A DNA stretch of 11,145 nucleotides from Clostridia bacterium (lineage in GTDB: Bacteria > Bacillota > Clostridia > Christensenellales > DTU072). Shown here piece by piece: positions 1 to 7,247 of this stretch. The notes beneath the pieces are model-generated. The model was not told where the DNA came from, did not search any database, and worked only from the letters and a program-made list of their open reading frames with translations. The stretch covers positions 1 through 11,145 of the forward strand of contig JAQVQU010000047.1 of NCBI GenBank assembly GCA_028701415.1. The letters are read 5' to 3'. How positions within the stretch are numbered: position 1 is the stretch's first letter; every line of letters begins with the position of its first letter. Made by a program: the position numbers and the translations under genes.

Positions 1-140
1 GTCCCCGCTTTGACAATTTCTCTAGCCTAGGAGCGAAGCGGAAAAGGATAGAGAAAGGCAAATAATCAGCAAGCAGGGCTTGCAATCCCTCCCGCTCGCG
101 GGGTGAAGGGCACTTTGTGCCAAACCGCGGAGGGAGAAAT
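1..140. other. GC-richer block with several hairpins, possible REP-like element
   Basis: This stretch is visibly richer in G+C than the rest of the window and is packed with inverted repeats. TTTCTCTA at 17-24 pairs perfectly with TAGAGAAA at 49-56, and CCT 26-28 with AGG 45-47 extends that stem past one mismatch. CCGCTT 5-10 can alternatively pair with AAGCGG 36-41. GCAAGC 69-74 pairs with GCTTGC 78-83 around a 3-base loop. GGCAC/GTGCC around TTT lies at 109-121, enclosed by a CGCGG...CCGCG outer stem. No gene is supported: the frames entering from the left edge stop at 30, 13 and 65. The frame ending at 65 could be the tail of an upstream gene, but about 20 codons are too few to judge. The pattern suggests a structured RNA or a REP-like palindromic element; the first bases resemble, from memory only, repeats associated with Y1 transposases. 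Confidence 0.35.
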
Positions 141-157
141 GATTTTAATTTTTCAAA

Positions 158-245
158 AGGATACTAATAATTGTTAGAATCGTAGAATAGCCTTTGAATT
201 ATTTATTGAGTTTAGGATACTAATGTATTTAGAAAGGATACCAAT
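158..245 (+). promoter_or_regulatory. Three copies of AGGATAC(T/C)AAT, possible operator sites
   Basis: The 11-base word AGGATACTAAT occurs at 158-168 and 214-224, and AGGATACCAAT at 235-245, all on the same strand and all upstream of the candidate promoter at 317-345. The first and third copies are followed by AAT (AATAAT context). Starts are 56 and 21 bases apart; the second interval is about two helical turns. Direct repeats of this kind can be binding sites for an activator or repressor, but no regulator gene is in the window and the surrounding DNA is AT-rich, so chance similarity is possible. The word also contains GATACT, a tolerable -10 hexamer. Apart from this, 141-316 shows nothing I can interpret. 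Confidence 0.3.
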
Positions 246-316
246 AATAGGATAATTAACGCTATGTTTATTTATATTTGTGCTGTAGAATTTTGTCAAG
301 ATTACTAATTAAATTA

Positions 317-345
317 TTGGAAATGATAAGGCTGACAGTTATAAG
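317..345 (+). promoter_or_regulatory. Candidate sigma-A promoter for leader and operon
   Basis: TTGGAA at 317-322 (4 of 6 matches to TTGACA) and TATAAG at 340-345 (5 of 6 to TATAAT) are separated by exactly 17 bases, the preferred vegetative spacing. Transcription would start near 352, so the RNA would carry the 68-bp repeats and the terminator-like hairpin before reaching the first gene at 735. A second -35-like word, TTGTCA at 293-298, has no convincing -10 partner. In AT-rich DNA such matches arise by chance, so this is a suggestion. Confidence 0.35.
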
Positions 346-392
346 TTAAGAGATTATCGGGATGAAACGGAGGACTCGAAAAGATATTTTTC

Positions 393-567
393 TGATGGGT
401 ATCAGATGATGTTTTGAGGGAGTGGTTTTTATAATACTTATGTGTTGGGATAGAGCTTTTTGATGGGTATCAGATGATGCTTTGAGGGAGTGGTTTTTAT
501 AATACTTATGTGTTGGGATAGAGCTTTTTGATGGGTATCATGTGATGCTTTGAGGGAGTGGTTTTTA
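393..567 (+). repeat. 68-bp tandem repeat, about 2.6 copies
   Basis: Units start at 393, 461 and 529, exactly 68 bases apart; the third is cut after 39 bases, at about 567. Copies 1 and 2 differ at one base (T412 versus C480). Copy 3 differs from copy 2 at two adjacent bases only. Each unit begins with TGATGGGTATCA, in which TGAT and ATCA are inverted around GGGT, and continues into a second TGAT, giving ATCA-NN-TGAT. The two changes in copy 3 (GA to TG) fall exactly on the NN centre, so both half-sites are conserved in all copies. The unit is strongly G-over-C skewed (about 21 G to 4 C). 68 is not a multiple of 3 and there is no credible reading frame, so the repeat is not coding. It lacks spacers and is therefore not CRISPR. 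Multiple operator sites or a repeated RNA element are possible. Confidence 0.85.
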
Positions 568-599
568 AAAAAATATTTGGATGGGGAGGGAATTTTTTT

Positions 600-639
600 G
601 GGGATGAGTGTAAATAGATACATTTGCCCCTTTTTTTTT
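600..639 (+). terminator. Intrinsic terminator or attenuator upstream of the operon
   Basis: GGGG 600-603 pairs with CCCC 627-630. Inside, TGAG 605-608 faces TTTG 623-626 (one A-T pair and three G-T wobbles), then TGTA 609-612 pairs with TACA 619-622, closing a 6-base loop at 613-618, with A604 bulged. Nine Ts follow at 631-639. This is the form of a Rho-independent terminator read on the + strand. No + strand gene lies upstream within the window, so it would end either a transcript entering from the left, a small RNA started near 352, or, as an attenuator, the operon leader itself. The inner stem is weak because of its wobbles. Confidence 0.5.
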
Positions 640-734
640 AATTGCATTTATATTATTATATATATACGCGTGCGAAGGGGTTGGGATTTTTTTACTTAGC
701 ATATTAATTTTTAGAGATTGGAAGTGTAAAAAGT
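640..734 (+). promoter_or_regulatory. AT-rich 5' region of the first gene, possible second promoter
   Basis: After the T-tract the DNA is almost pure A/T for about 25 bases, with TATATA words at 659-666 preceded at about 17 bases by poor -35 matches (TTTTAA 636-641 or TTAATT 638-643). TTGGGA 681-686 with TATTAA 702-707 is another pair but with a short 15-base spacer. If transcription from upstream stops at 639, a promoter here would have to drive the operon. The only ribosome-site candidate before the start at 735 is a weak GGAAG at 720-724, clearly poorer than those of the three downstream genes. Confidence 0.2.
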
Positions 735-2657
735 ATGGTGGAAAATATTGGCTTAAAAGTTGCTATCGATTTAGGTAGTGATAGCGTGAAAACAGTTTTT
801 GCATATCAGAAGGATAAAATAATTAAATACGGCAAACTTGAGCCACCTAAACCTAACGATGATGCATTGCCAGCTATTGCATACTATGATGAGGATGAAG
901 AGAAATGGTTGTTTGGAAGGGCTGTTTTTGCTGCAACAAAAAAATCTTTCAAGAATGTTGTAAAAATTAAGGAATTACTTTCGTTATTGATTGGAAAAAA
1001 GATTGGTGGAAAGGTAGTTGATCAGAGCGACTATTATTTTAACCAATATATTTTCCCTAATTTTTATTTCCCACATAAAAAAAATACTAAGGATTTGACA
1101 TATTCACAGTTGGAAGAAAAGGGGATGGCTTTTAAGTCAAAATGCACTCCGCAAAGGGTGTGTGAGATGTTTTTTGAATATCTGTTTGAAAATTATCTTA
1201 TGCCTTCAGTTGAGAGATTAAAAATTTCCCGAAGAAGGGATCTTAGCGATGCTGATTTATCAATTGTATCTGTGTATCCGGCAAAAGCGAGAAAAGAATA
1301 TGTAGAGGAACTTGAAAGATTGATATCCAGGATGGGATATTCGGTGACTAATTCGGTTTCTTCTCCTAAAGGAGTGGGGCTATTCGCTTATCATGAAAAG
1401 ATTATCCCCAATCAAGCACATGCGATAATCGCGGATATAGGCGAAACAGATATATCTGTAGCTAAAATATATACCTATGGCGCAGGCATTTCGGTAGATG
1501 GTGCGGATGGCCATAGTGATCCTATCGAACTAGGCGGGAATGAAATAGATGAGACAATCAGGGATATGATTGAATACAAGGTCTCTAGGAGAGAAATCCT
1601 CGGGAAACCTAAGCTTGATGGAAGAGATCTATTCGAAAGAGGGTCTCACTATCAACAATTTATATTGATGAACAGCATTAAAGAGGGAAAAACATATTTT
1701 GGCCTTCCAGAAAAACATTATAAAAGACTTTTTTCGGAAGGAATACCTTTTAACACCGAAAGAGATGTTACAGTTGAGATTTTAATTGATAGAAACACCT
1801 TATTAGAGGGAATAGAAGAAGAGGGAAAAGTTGTTATAGATGGTGTAATTAAAGGTAAGAGCCCAGTTTTTACAAAGATTGCGGAATATATAACGGATGA
1901 ATTAAAGAGAGATAGTAATACAGATGTTAATGTTTTAATTTTAGCGGGGGGAGCCGCGATGACATATGGACTTAAAGACTCGGTAGATTTTTTAATTCGA
2001 AACCGTCTAAAGAGAAAGATTAATGTTATTTCGTTTTCGGATGATTCAAGGGAAGATGTAGTTGATGAATTCGATATCCCCTTTTCAGAAAAGACAATAT
2101 ACTCAGCATCCCTAGGCGGAGCTATTCTGGGGACAGGAGTATATAAATTTGAGACCGTTGCCGCTTTGTCATATGCCACTTGGGTAAGAAATACTGGGGT
2201 TAAAACGGCCTGTTTCTTTATTCGAAAAGGTGATCCGATACCCGAAAAAGGGGGAAGATTCCTTTCTGGACCAATTGCAGTTAATTCGGAATGCTTTTTT
2301 GTCGATGGGGAGGAAGTGTTTTCCACGACAGCCATAGCTCCGTTTCTCGTGGGTGAGCCAGGTAGCCCTTTAAGAATGTCGGCAATAAAGGAATATCAAT
2401 TAAAAGTGATGTCTGGAGAGGATGGAAAAGGTAGGATTTTGTTTTTAAAGAAAGGTTTAGATAGGAAATATCGATCCATCGAAGTTGATGCTAAATTTAC
2501 TTTCAAAGAGGGTGTGGAGATAGATTCGGATGGAAGAGCTAGACCAATAGCACTTAATGTTGATAAAAGGTTTAAATATAAAGATGTAGTGGTTTATTTG
2601 GAAGGGTTGAAGGATTTTGCGCTATCGAGCCAAGCAAAAGAGGTGGAGAATAAATGA
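735..2657 (+). CDS. Hsp70/DnaK-like ATPase (divergent)
   Basis: This 640-residue cytoplasmic protein belongs to the Hsp70/actin ATPase superfamily. Visible motifs are phosphate-1 AIDLGSDSVKT (10-20); a segment FGRAVFAATKK...VVKIKELL (60-82) that aligns with the DnaK GxxAK...KRLIG region, placing K79 at the catalytic lysine; phosphate-2 ADIGETDIS (233-241); the Hsp70-type GGNEID (268-273); the adenosine motif LAGGAAMTYG (403-412); and ASLGGAILGTG (458-468), equivalent to the ALGAA helix. Residues 474-640 follow the nucleotide-binding domain and include RKGDPIPEKGGRF (497-509), similar to the start of the Hsp70 substrate-binding beta domain; there is no long helical lid. It is not housekeeping dnaK: sequence is divergent and no grpE/dnaJ is adjacent. 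It overlaps the next start by 4 bases (ATGA), implying coupled translation. Likely role: an ATP-dependent chaperone or switch acting on the neighbouring proteins (inference). The ATG start is preceded only by weak GGAAG. Confidence 0.9.
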   Translation: MVENIGLKVAIDLGSDSVKTVFAYQKDKIIKYGKLEPPKPNDDALPAIAYYDEDEEKWLFGRAVFAATKKSFKNVVKIKELLSLLIGKKIGGKVVDQSDYYFNQYIFPNFYFPHKKNTKDLTYSQLEEKGMAFKSKCTPQRVCEMFFEYLFENYLMPSVERLKISRRRDLSDADLSIVSVYPAKARKEYVEELERLISRMGYSVTNSVSSPKGVGLFAYHEKIIPNQAHAIIADIGETDISVAKIYTYGAGISVDGADGHSDPIELGGNEIDETIRDMIEYKVSRREILGKPKLDGRDLFERGSHYQQFILMNSIKEGKTYFGLPEKHYKRLFSEGIPFNTERDVTVEILIDRNTLLEGIEEEGKVVIDGVIKGKSPVFTKIAEYITDELKRDSNTDVNVLILAGGAAMTYGLKDSVDFLIRNRLKRKINVISFSDDSREDVVDEFDIPFSEKTIYSASLGGAILGTGVYKFETVAALSYATWVRNTGVKTACFFIRKGDPIPEKGGRFLSGPIAVNSECFFVDGEEVFSTTAIAPFLVGEPGSPLRMSAIKEYQLKVMSGEDGKGRILFLKKGLDRKYRSIEVDAKFTFKEGVEIDSDGRARPIALNVDKRFKYKDVVVYLEGLKDFALSSQAKEVENK

Positions 2658-5542
2658 GCAGTAAAGATCAGAAAAAATATGTAATCAAGGTTGCCGATAA
2701 CGCCTTTAATAAAGACACTCAAGCTAAAAGGATAGCAAGTAAAGCTAAGCCATATAGTTCTAAACTTGCAGAAGCTTCAAAACTTGCAGAAGAACTGGAT
2801 CGTTATGACGATTTCGGGATTTTAAAAATAGAGCTTGATGCTTATCAACAAAAAGAACACGAATATGGCATCCCAAGGGGACAAATTCACATACTGGATA
2901 ATAGCAGGTATGTCATTTTACCTAATCAACAAAAAGCGATATCCTCTTTTTTGAGAGAACTCCGGGGTTTTGGGATGTTAGCTGATGTGGTTGGGAGCGG
3001 AAAAACATTTGAAGCTTGTGCGGTATTAAGTGAACTATCGGTAAGAGGAAAGATTAACTCTCTTCTTCTAGTGGTGCCGGAACAGACTTACGATGCTTGG
3101 AAGGAGGTATTGGAAGTTAAATTTGGGATGGGTAAGGATGTTTTACAAGAAGCCATAAATCCTTTGTTCGATGATATATCTGAGATTATCTCTGGGGATT
3201 CAATATTAAGAAAACCTAACAGACCGGTAATAGTTAAAACCGAAGATTTTGTAAAATGGCCGGAGGGATCCCTTGAAAATGTACTTTTTGATGCGGTGGT
3301 AGTTGATGAGGCTCACCATTTGTGTCTGGAAGAAGGGGAATATGCGAAAGCTCTAAAACTTTTGTCTATGCTAATGGTAACAAAGAAAAAAGCGAATAGT
3401 ACTTATTGCTTGCTACTTTCAGCCACCCCTCACTCGGGGAATTTGGAAAAGATGTTTAGGCTTTGGTATTTTATTCGGTGTAAAGGGGGAACTCCAAAGG
3501 ATTTTGATGATAAGGATGACCAATATCGGACAGCTGAATATCTCCAAGAAAAAGAATTTTATTTAAAAAGTGTTTGTAACGGGGCTACTACTGTAGCTGA
3601 ATTTATTGCTATTTCCAAGCAACATGAACTAGAAGGGGTTGGGGTTTATGTTCCAAAGTTCAAGGCCGCATATTTGGCTTATGTAAAAACCAAACTTGAG
3701 GGCAAAGATTATGAAAAACTCACGGAAGCTGAAAGAAGAATATTAAGAGAGGAGTATCTCGACAAAAATCCTTCTATTAAATCTGAAGTATTAAAAAAGG
3801 TTGCAAATGCATATCATAATAAGGTTATGCGTTCGATTATGATAAGGCAACCTAATCGGGTCCCTCGAACAAGGGAGGTTGAAAATTTCTATTTTTATCC
3901 CACTGTAAAAACTTTACCAGAGGTAGGATCTTTCGATATAGATGGTCATAAAATTACAGTTAAACTGCAGAAACTTGATGATAAGGAAGGGGTTGAATAT
4001 CAAGGTAGGAAGCTAAGCCTTCCTGAGTTTGCGAGTGAGATAGGACATGACCAAGCCCGCACATTTTCGGAGATTATCATCCCCAAAATACTGGGCAAAT
4101 TTAATTCCTTTACAGATAAAAAAATATTTGCAAAAGATAACTCTTTAAGTTATTACTGGGCGCAACTTCAAGAAACTAAAGTTTCTCCTGACACGGATAA
4201 GTTTATAATTGCCTCCGATTATAAAGGAGATATTTTCCCATATAAATTCCGTAAGCTAGTGGAATTATTAGAGCAGTACAAATCAGAAAGAATAATAATA
4301 TTTTTTGATTACGATTTAAACCAGGACGACACTAACTCATTACAGTGGATTAAAGTAAAAAAACAGCTTGAAGAAAAATACCCTGATATTTACAAAAGAG
4401 TGGTTTATGCAGCAAGCGAATCAAAAGTGGATTTTATAGGGAATACGAAAACACAGGTTATTAAAAATTTTAACAAAAGTAAAGATGCGATTCTTATCGT
4501 GGGAGATTCGGCTTTTACCGAAGGGGTCAATTTGCAAGAAGGAAGAATAATAATTAATTTTCAAGTTACTCCCGATCCTTTAGCTATGGACCAAAGAATC
4601 GGTAGGGTTTTCCGTTTGGGCCAGAGCAGGGATGTGAAAATAATATCTCTTGCTGCTATGAATGAATTAGAGGGTTATTCTTTGGCATATTTTAATAGAA
4701 TTGCGTTGTTAAATAATACTACGGGAGATGCAACCATCATTGCTGGAAGTAACAACGAACATATGGTTGCGGTTCGTTGCCCAGCTTGCGAAAGGGTATA
4801 TTTGTATTCTTCAGCTGAATATGCCGACCTGAAAAATAAAGGAAAATTAAGGTGTGATGCTGACGAAAAATGCAGGGTCGATAATCCCAAAGGCACCGAG
4901 ATGGAAGAAATTAATGTATATGAGTTTAAGTGCGATAAATGCGGAGCAACTTTATCTAGAAAAGAGGGAGAAGGATATAAGTGTTTTGCGATTAATAATA
5001 GTTCAAGAGGAAAACTAAACAATTTAGGTAAGCCTGGGAACCGAACCTATTACTGTTCCAAATACTGTTCGATACTACATTGTCGCCGATTTATTGATAC
5101 CGAACTAGGCAAAAATTGTCTCATAATACAAAAATATAAAGACAGCAATGTAGTCCCTTCATATGCTGCCTGTAAGGTTCTGTGTAGTAAGTGTCCAGAG
5201 CTTGGCAAAAATTGCCCTGAGAAGTGCACAATGATACATCCTACAATGGAGGAGAGTATACAACAATGTATAGAGTGTGATTCTCCGCCCAACTTAACCT
5301 CTGAGTGTAGGCCGAAGCCACACAAACTAGAGTTTGATGAAAAATGGAGAGCTAAATGTCCTTCTTGCGGAGGAACCCTCCGACCAGTAGTATCAAGGAC
5401 TTTTGCGGCATATATAAGAGCAGCTTTTTCTTTCTCCGCTGACAATGGAAGTTCTTTTTGTAATAATTTCTTAAGAGAAGCTAAGAAAACGGATGATTTG
5501 CGGGTAGTGCTCGAGTCTGACAACGCACCCGAAGAGCTATAA
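2654..5542 (+). CDS. SNF2-family (RapA-like) ATPase with cysteine-rich C-terminus
   Basis: This 962-residue protein is a helicase superfamily 2 motor of the SNF2 group, which usually translocates on double-stranded DNA. Motifs in order: Q-like LPNQQKAI (89-96), Walker A ADVVGSGKT (110-118), Ia LLLVVPEQTY (137-146), DEAH box VVVDEAHH (215-222), motif III LLLSATPHSG (253-262), motif IV IIIFFDYD (547-554), motif V TEGVNLQEG (622-630) and motif VI DQRIGRVFRLGQ (646-657). The QRIGR...GQ form is nearest to bacterial RapA/HepA and DISARM DrmD-type ATPases. About 280 residues separate motifs III and IV, more than the minimal fold needs. Residues 709-936 hold 22 cysteines, many in CxxC pairs (709/712, 760/763, 844/847, 872/875, 902/905), so several zinc sites are expected; ELGKNC occurs twice (817-822, 849-854). 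No nuclease motif is seen. GAGGTG at 2640-2645, 8 bases before the ATG, supports the start, which overlaps the preceding stop. Confidence 0.92.
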   Translation: MSSKDQKKYVIKVADNAFNKDTQAKRIASKAKPYSSKLAEASKLAEELDRYDDFGILKIELDAYQQKEHEYGIPRGQIHILDNSRYVILPNQQKAISSFLRELRGFGMLADVVGSGKTFEACAVLSELSVRGKINSLLLVVPEQTYDAWKEVLEVKFGMGKDVLQEAINPLFDDISEIISGDSILRKPNRPVIVKTEDFVKWPEGSLENVLFDAVVVDEAHHLCLEEGEYAKALKLLSMLMVTKKKANSTYCLLLSATPHSGNLEKMFRLWYFIRCKGGTPKDFDDKDDQYRTAEYLQEKEFYLKSVCNGATTVAEFIAISKQHELEGVGVYVPKFKAAYLAYVKTKLEGKDYEKLTEAERRILREEYLDKNPSIKSEVLKKVANAYHNKVMRSIMIRQPNRVPRTREVENFYFYPTVKTLPEVGSFDIDGHKITVKLQKLDDKEGVEYQGRKLSLPEFASEIGHDQARTFSEIIIPKILGKFNSFTDKKIFAKDNSLSYYWAQLQETKVSPDTDKFIIASDYKGDIFPYKFRKLVELLEQYKSERIIIFFDYDLNQDDTNSLQWIKVKKQLEEKYPDIYKRVVYAASESKVDFIGNTKTQVIKNFNKSKDAILIVGDSAFTEGVNLQEGRIIINFQVTPDPLAMDQRIGRVFRLGQSRDVKIISLAAMNELEGYSLAYFNRIALLNNTTGDATIIAGSNNEHMVAVRCPACERVYLYSSAEYADLKNKGKLRCDADEKCRVDNPKGTEMEEINVYEFKCDKCGATLSRKEGEGYKCFAINNSSRGKLNNLGKPGNRTYYCSKYCSILHCRRFIDTELGKNCLIIQKYKDSNVVPSYAACKVLCSKCPELGKNCPEKCTMIHPTMEESIQQCIECDSPPNLTSECRPKPHKLEFDEKWRAKCPSCGGTLRPVVSRTFAAYIRAAFSFSADNGSSFCNNFLREAKKTDDLRVVLESDNAPEEL

Positions 5543-5558
5543 TGAGGGAGGGAAGAGC

Positions 5559-7247
5559 ATGAAGACAATAAGTGTTTTTAGCCGGCGCGGAGAAGACAGA
5601 AATGAAGATTTGAGTTTTCGCAGCATAGTAGAGCTACATAAAAAAGGATATATATCCTCAAAAGATGTAGTTTATGCAGATGATGATCGTATACAGACCC
5701 CGCTATATGAATTTGTTAAAAGTACTGTCATAAACAATTCCGAATCAGAATCAAAAAACATTATAGACAAACAGGGAGCATCTTGGTTTGCGAACTTTCG
5801 GGGAGTTAATAATGCTGAAGATAATGCAGCGTGGCAAAAATTTGTAGAAAGGATAGCTGATTATTTTCACAGAAAGTTTTCTTTCCTAGAGTATGCTGAG
5901 GTTAATCAATCCAAATTAGAAAAACAGAAGAATTTTCAGAAGTTAAGCATAAGGAATGTTATGGCATTCTTTATCGGTGAAAAACCTATACAGATTGAGG
6001 ATGACCCGGAAGGATGTTTCCGAGATGATATTTATGGGGCAGTATTAAAACTAAACATTACTGACGGAACTGGGGAAGCTAAACCAGTAGTTGGAAAAGT
6101 AATATTTAGGAATAAAGATGACGGAAGGGGACTTGAGCCTATTACTGTTGATATATTTTCCGATCTTAAGGATTCTTTGAGTTCTTTTGAAGGGGATGAA
6201 AAAGAGGAAAATGAAGAAGAAGTATTAGGAGAGTCCTCTAGAAACGAAACGGTTATCGCTATATTAAATGCTCTAGACGATTTATTGAATAAAGAAGAGG
6301 GATTTCAAGATTACATAAGTTTTGAAGATGAAAGGGACCAGAAAGCTATTGAGTATATGGTTTCAAGAGGGCCTAACCATGTAGTTGATTTAGAATGTCG
6401 GTACGCTGAAGTCCTAAGTGTTTTCCACTTAAATTGGGTTACTTCAAGTTATATCGTATCGCAAACAGGATTACCTACTTTTAAAGTTAATTTTGGGGTG
6501 GGAAATAGGATGAGCGTATCTTGCATGGTTTGTTCGGATCCCGATAAATTAATAAACAATAACAGAATATTTGCAGGTGAAACAAGAAGTGATGCAATAG
6601 AGTATGTTATTAATCCTGAATTAAATAATCTAGGGTTAGACCCTCTGACAGCCGAAATAGTAAAGAAAGGCAATCCTTTCCATAACCACGCATTTGAGGT
6701 CAGTTGTAAACATACTAGATTTGAAACAGAGTGTCGTAAGTTCGCTTGTTTAAACAAAATATTTAAAGTCACGCAAAAGGTAGAAAAAGGTGGAATTTCG
6801 ACTAAAATATTGTGTAGGGATTGTCCTTATCCCGAAATAGTAAGCGAGTATGATGGAAAACTTTATTATACTCCGGATATGGTTTTTTGCAGGGATACAA
6901 TGTCTTTAAAACCAAGAGAAGAGACAGGCGTTTGTAAAATATGTGGAAGAACTTTTTCCGCACTTTCAGGGAAGAAAGGTGGAACTTGTGATTTTTGTAA
7001 AGAAGCGAGCAGTTCCACTAGGACAGAATATAGTAAGAAATTATACAAAAAATATTCAGTTATGCTTCCCATTAAATTGAGGCTGCAAACCCCCTCATCA
7101 GGGAAAAAATGTGTAGAGGATGAAGAGATATTACTTTTTAACCTCTCTGGAAAATTGTATCTCCAAAATAAGGCGGATTTGAATAAGGTGGGTTTTTTAG
7201 AGAACCCTTTGATTATCGGAAAGAAAGAGAATAAGGAGAAAAAATAA
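5559..7247 (+). CDS. Zinc-ribbon protein of unknown family
   Basis: I do not recognise the family of this 562-residue protein. The N-terminal half (1-310) has no familiar motif; it is mixed alpha/beta in appearance, with a short acidic linker rich in Glu around 208-230. The C-terminal half is metal-site rich: CMVC (322-325), C383-x-H385, C392/C397, CRDC (419-422), C444, and a classic four-cysteine ribbon CKIC...CDFC (459-462 and 477-480, 14 residues between the pairs). The tail is lysine-rich. No signal peptide or membrane segment is seen, so it is probably cytoplasmic. It starts 16 bases after the SNF2 stop with a strong GGGAGGG (5546-5552) 6 bases before the ATG, and its TAA overlaps the next ATG by one base. 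Sharing a CxxC-rich style with the SNF2 tail suggests the two may contact the same nucleic acid or each other (inference). Adaptor or nucleic-acid recognition subunit is the best guess. Confidence 0.88.
   Translation: MKTISVFSRRGEDRNEDLSFRSIVELHKKGYISSKDVVYADDDRIQTPLYEFVKSTVINNSESESKNIIDKQGASWFANFRGVNNAEDNAAWQKFVERIADYFHRKFSFLEYAEVNQSKLEKQKNFQKLSIRNVMAFFIGEKPIQIEDDPEGCFRDDIYGAVLKLNITDGTGEAKPVVGKVIFRNKDDGRGLEPITVDIFSDLKDSLSSFEGDEKEENEEEVLGESSRNETVIAILNALDDLLNKEEGFQDYISFEDERDQKAIEYMVSRGPNHVVDLECRYAEVLSVFHLNWVTSSYIVSQTGLPTFKVNFGVGNRMSVSCMVCSDPDKLINNNRIFAGETRSDAIEYVINPELNNLGLDPLTAEIVKKGNPFHNHAFEVSCKHTRFETECRKFACLNKIFKVTQKVEKGGISTKILCRDCPYPEIVSEYDGKLYYTPDMVFCRDTMSLKPREETGVCKICGRTFSALSGKKGGTCDFCKEASSSTRTEYSKKLYKKYSVMLPIKLRLQTPSSGKKCVEDEEILLFNLSGKLYLQNKADLNKVGFLENPLIIGKKENKEKK

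Noticed and set aside
81..140. T-box or other known riboswitch because of ACCGCGG
   Set aside because: The full T-box antiterminator consensus and specifier stem are not present, and no biosynthetic or aminoacylation gene follows.
362..409. 15-codon leader-peptide-like frame (MKRRTRKDIFLMGIR) just after the candidate promoter
   Set aside because: There is no ribosome binding site at a proper distance and it ends inside the first 68-bp unit by chance; nothing supports translation.
393..567. CRISPR array
   Set aside because: The units are contiguous near-identical 68-mers without unique spacers, and no cas gene is present.
554..603. G-quadruplex from GGG runs
   Set aside because: The four runs are separated by loops of about 26, 1 and 9 bases, too uneven for a convincing quadruplex.
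438..647. 69-codon reverse-strand reading frame over the tandem repeats
   Set aside because: It is made of repeat-derived, low-complexity sequence; the 68-base period changes frame in each copy, and it has no recognisable domain.
1718..2335. 205-codon reverse-strand frame inside the Hsp70-like gene
   Set aside because: It lies entirely within a well-supported gene with clear ATPase motifs and shows no domain of its own; a shadow of AT-rich codon bias.
2651..2686. TGA read as tryptophan (Mycoplasma-type code)
   Set aside because: Reading through the first gene's TGA adds only nine codons, the next gene starts at the same ATGA with a good ribosome site, and all tryptophans in these genes are TGG.
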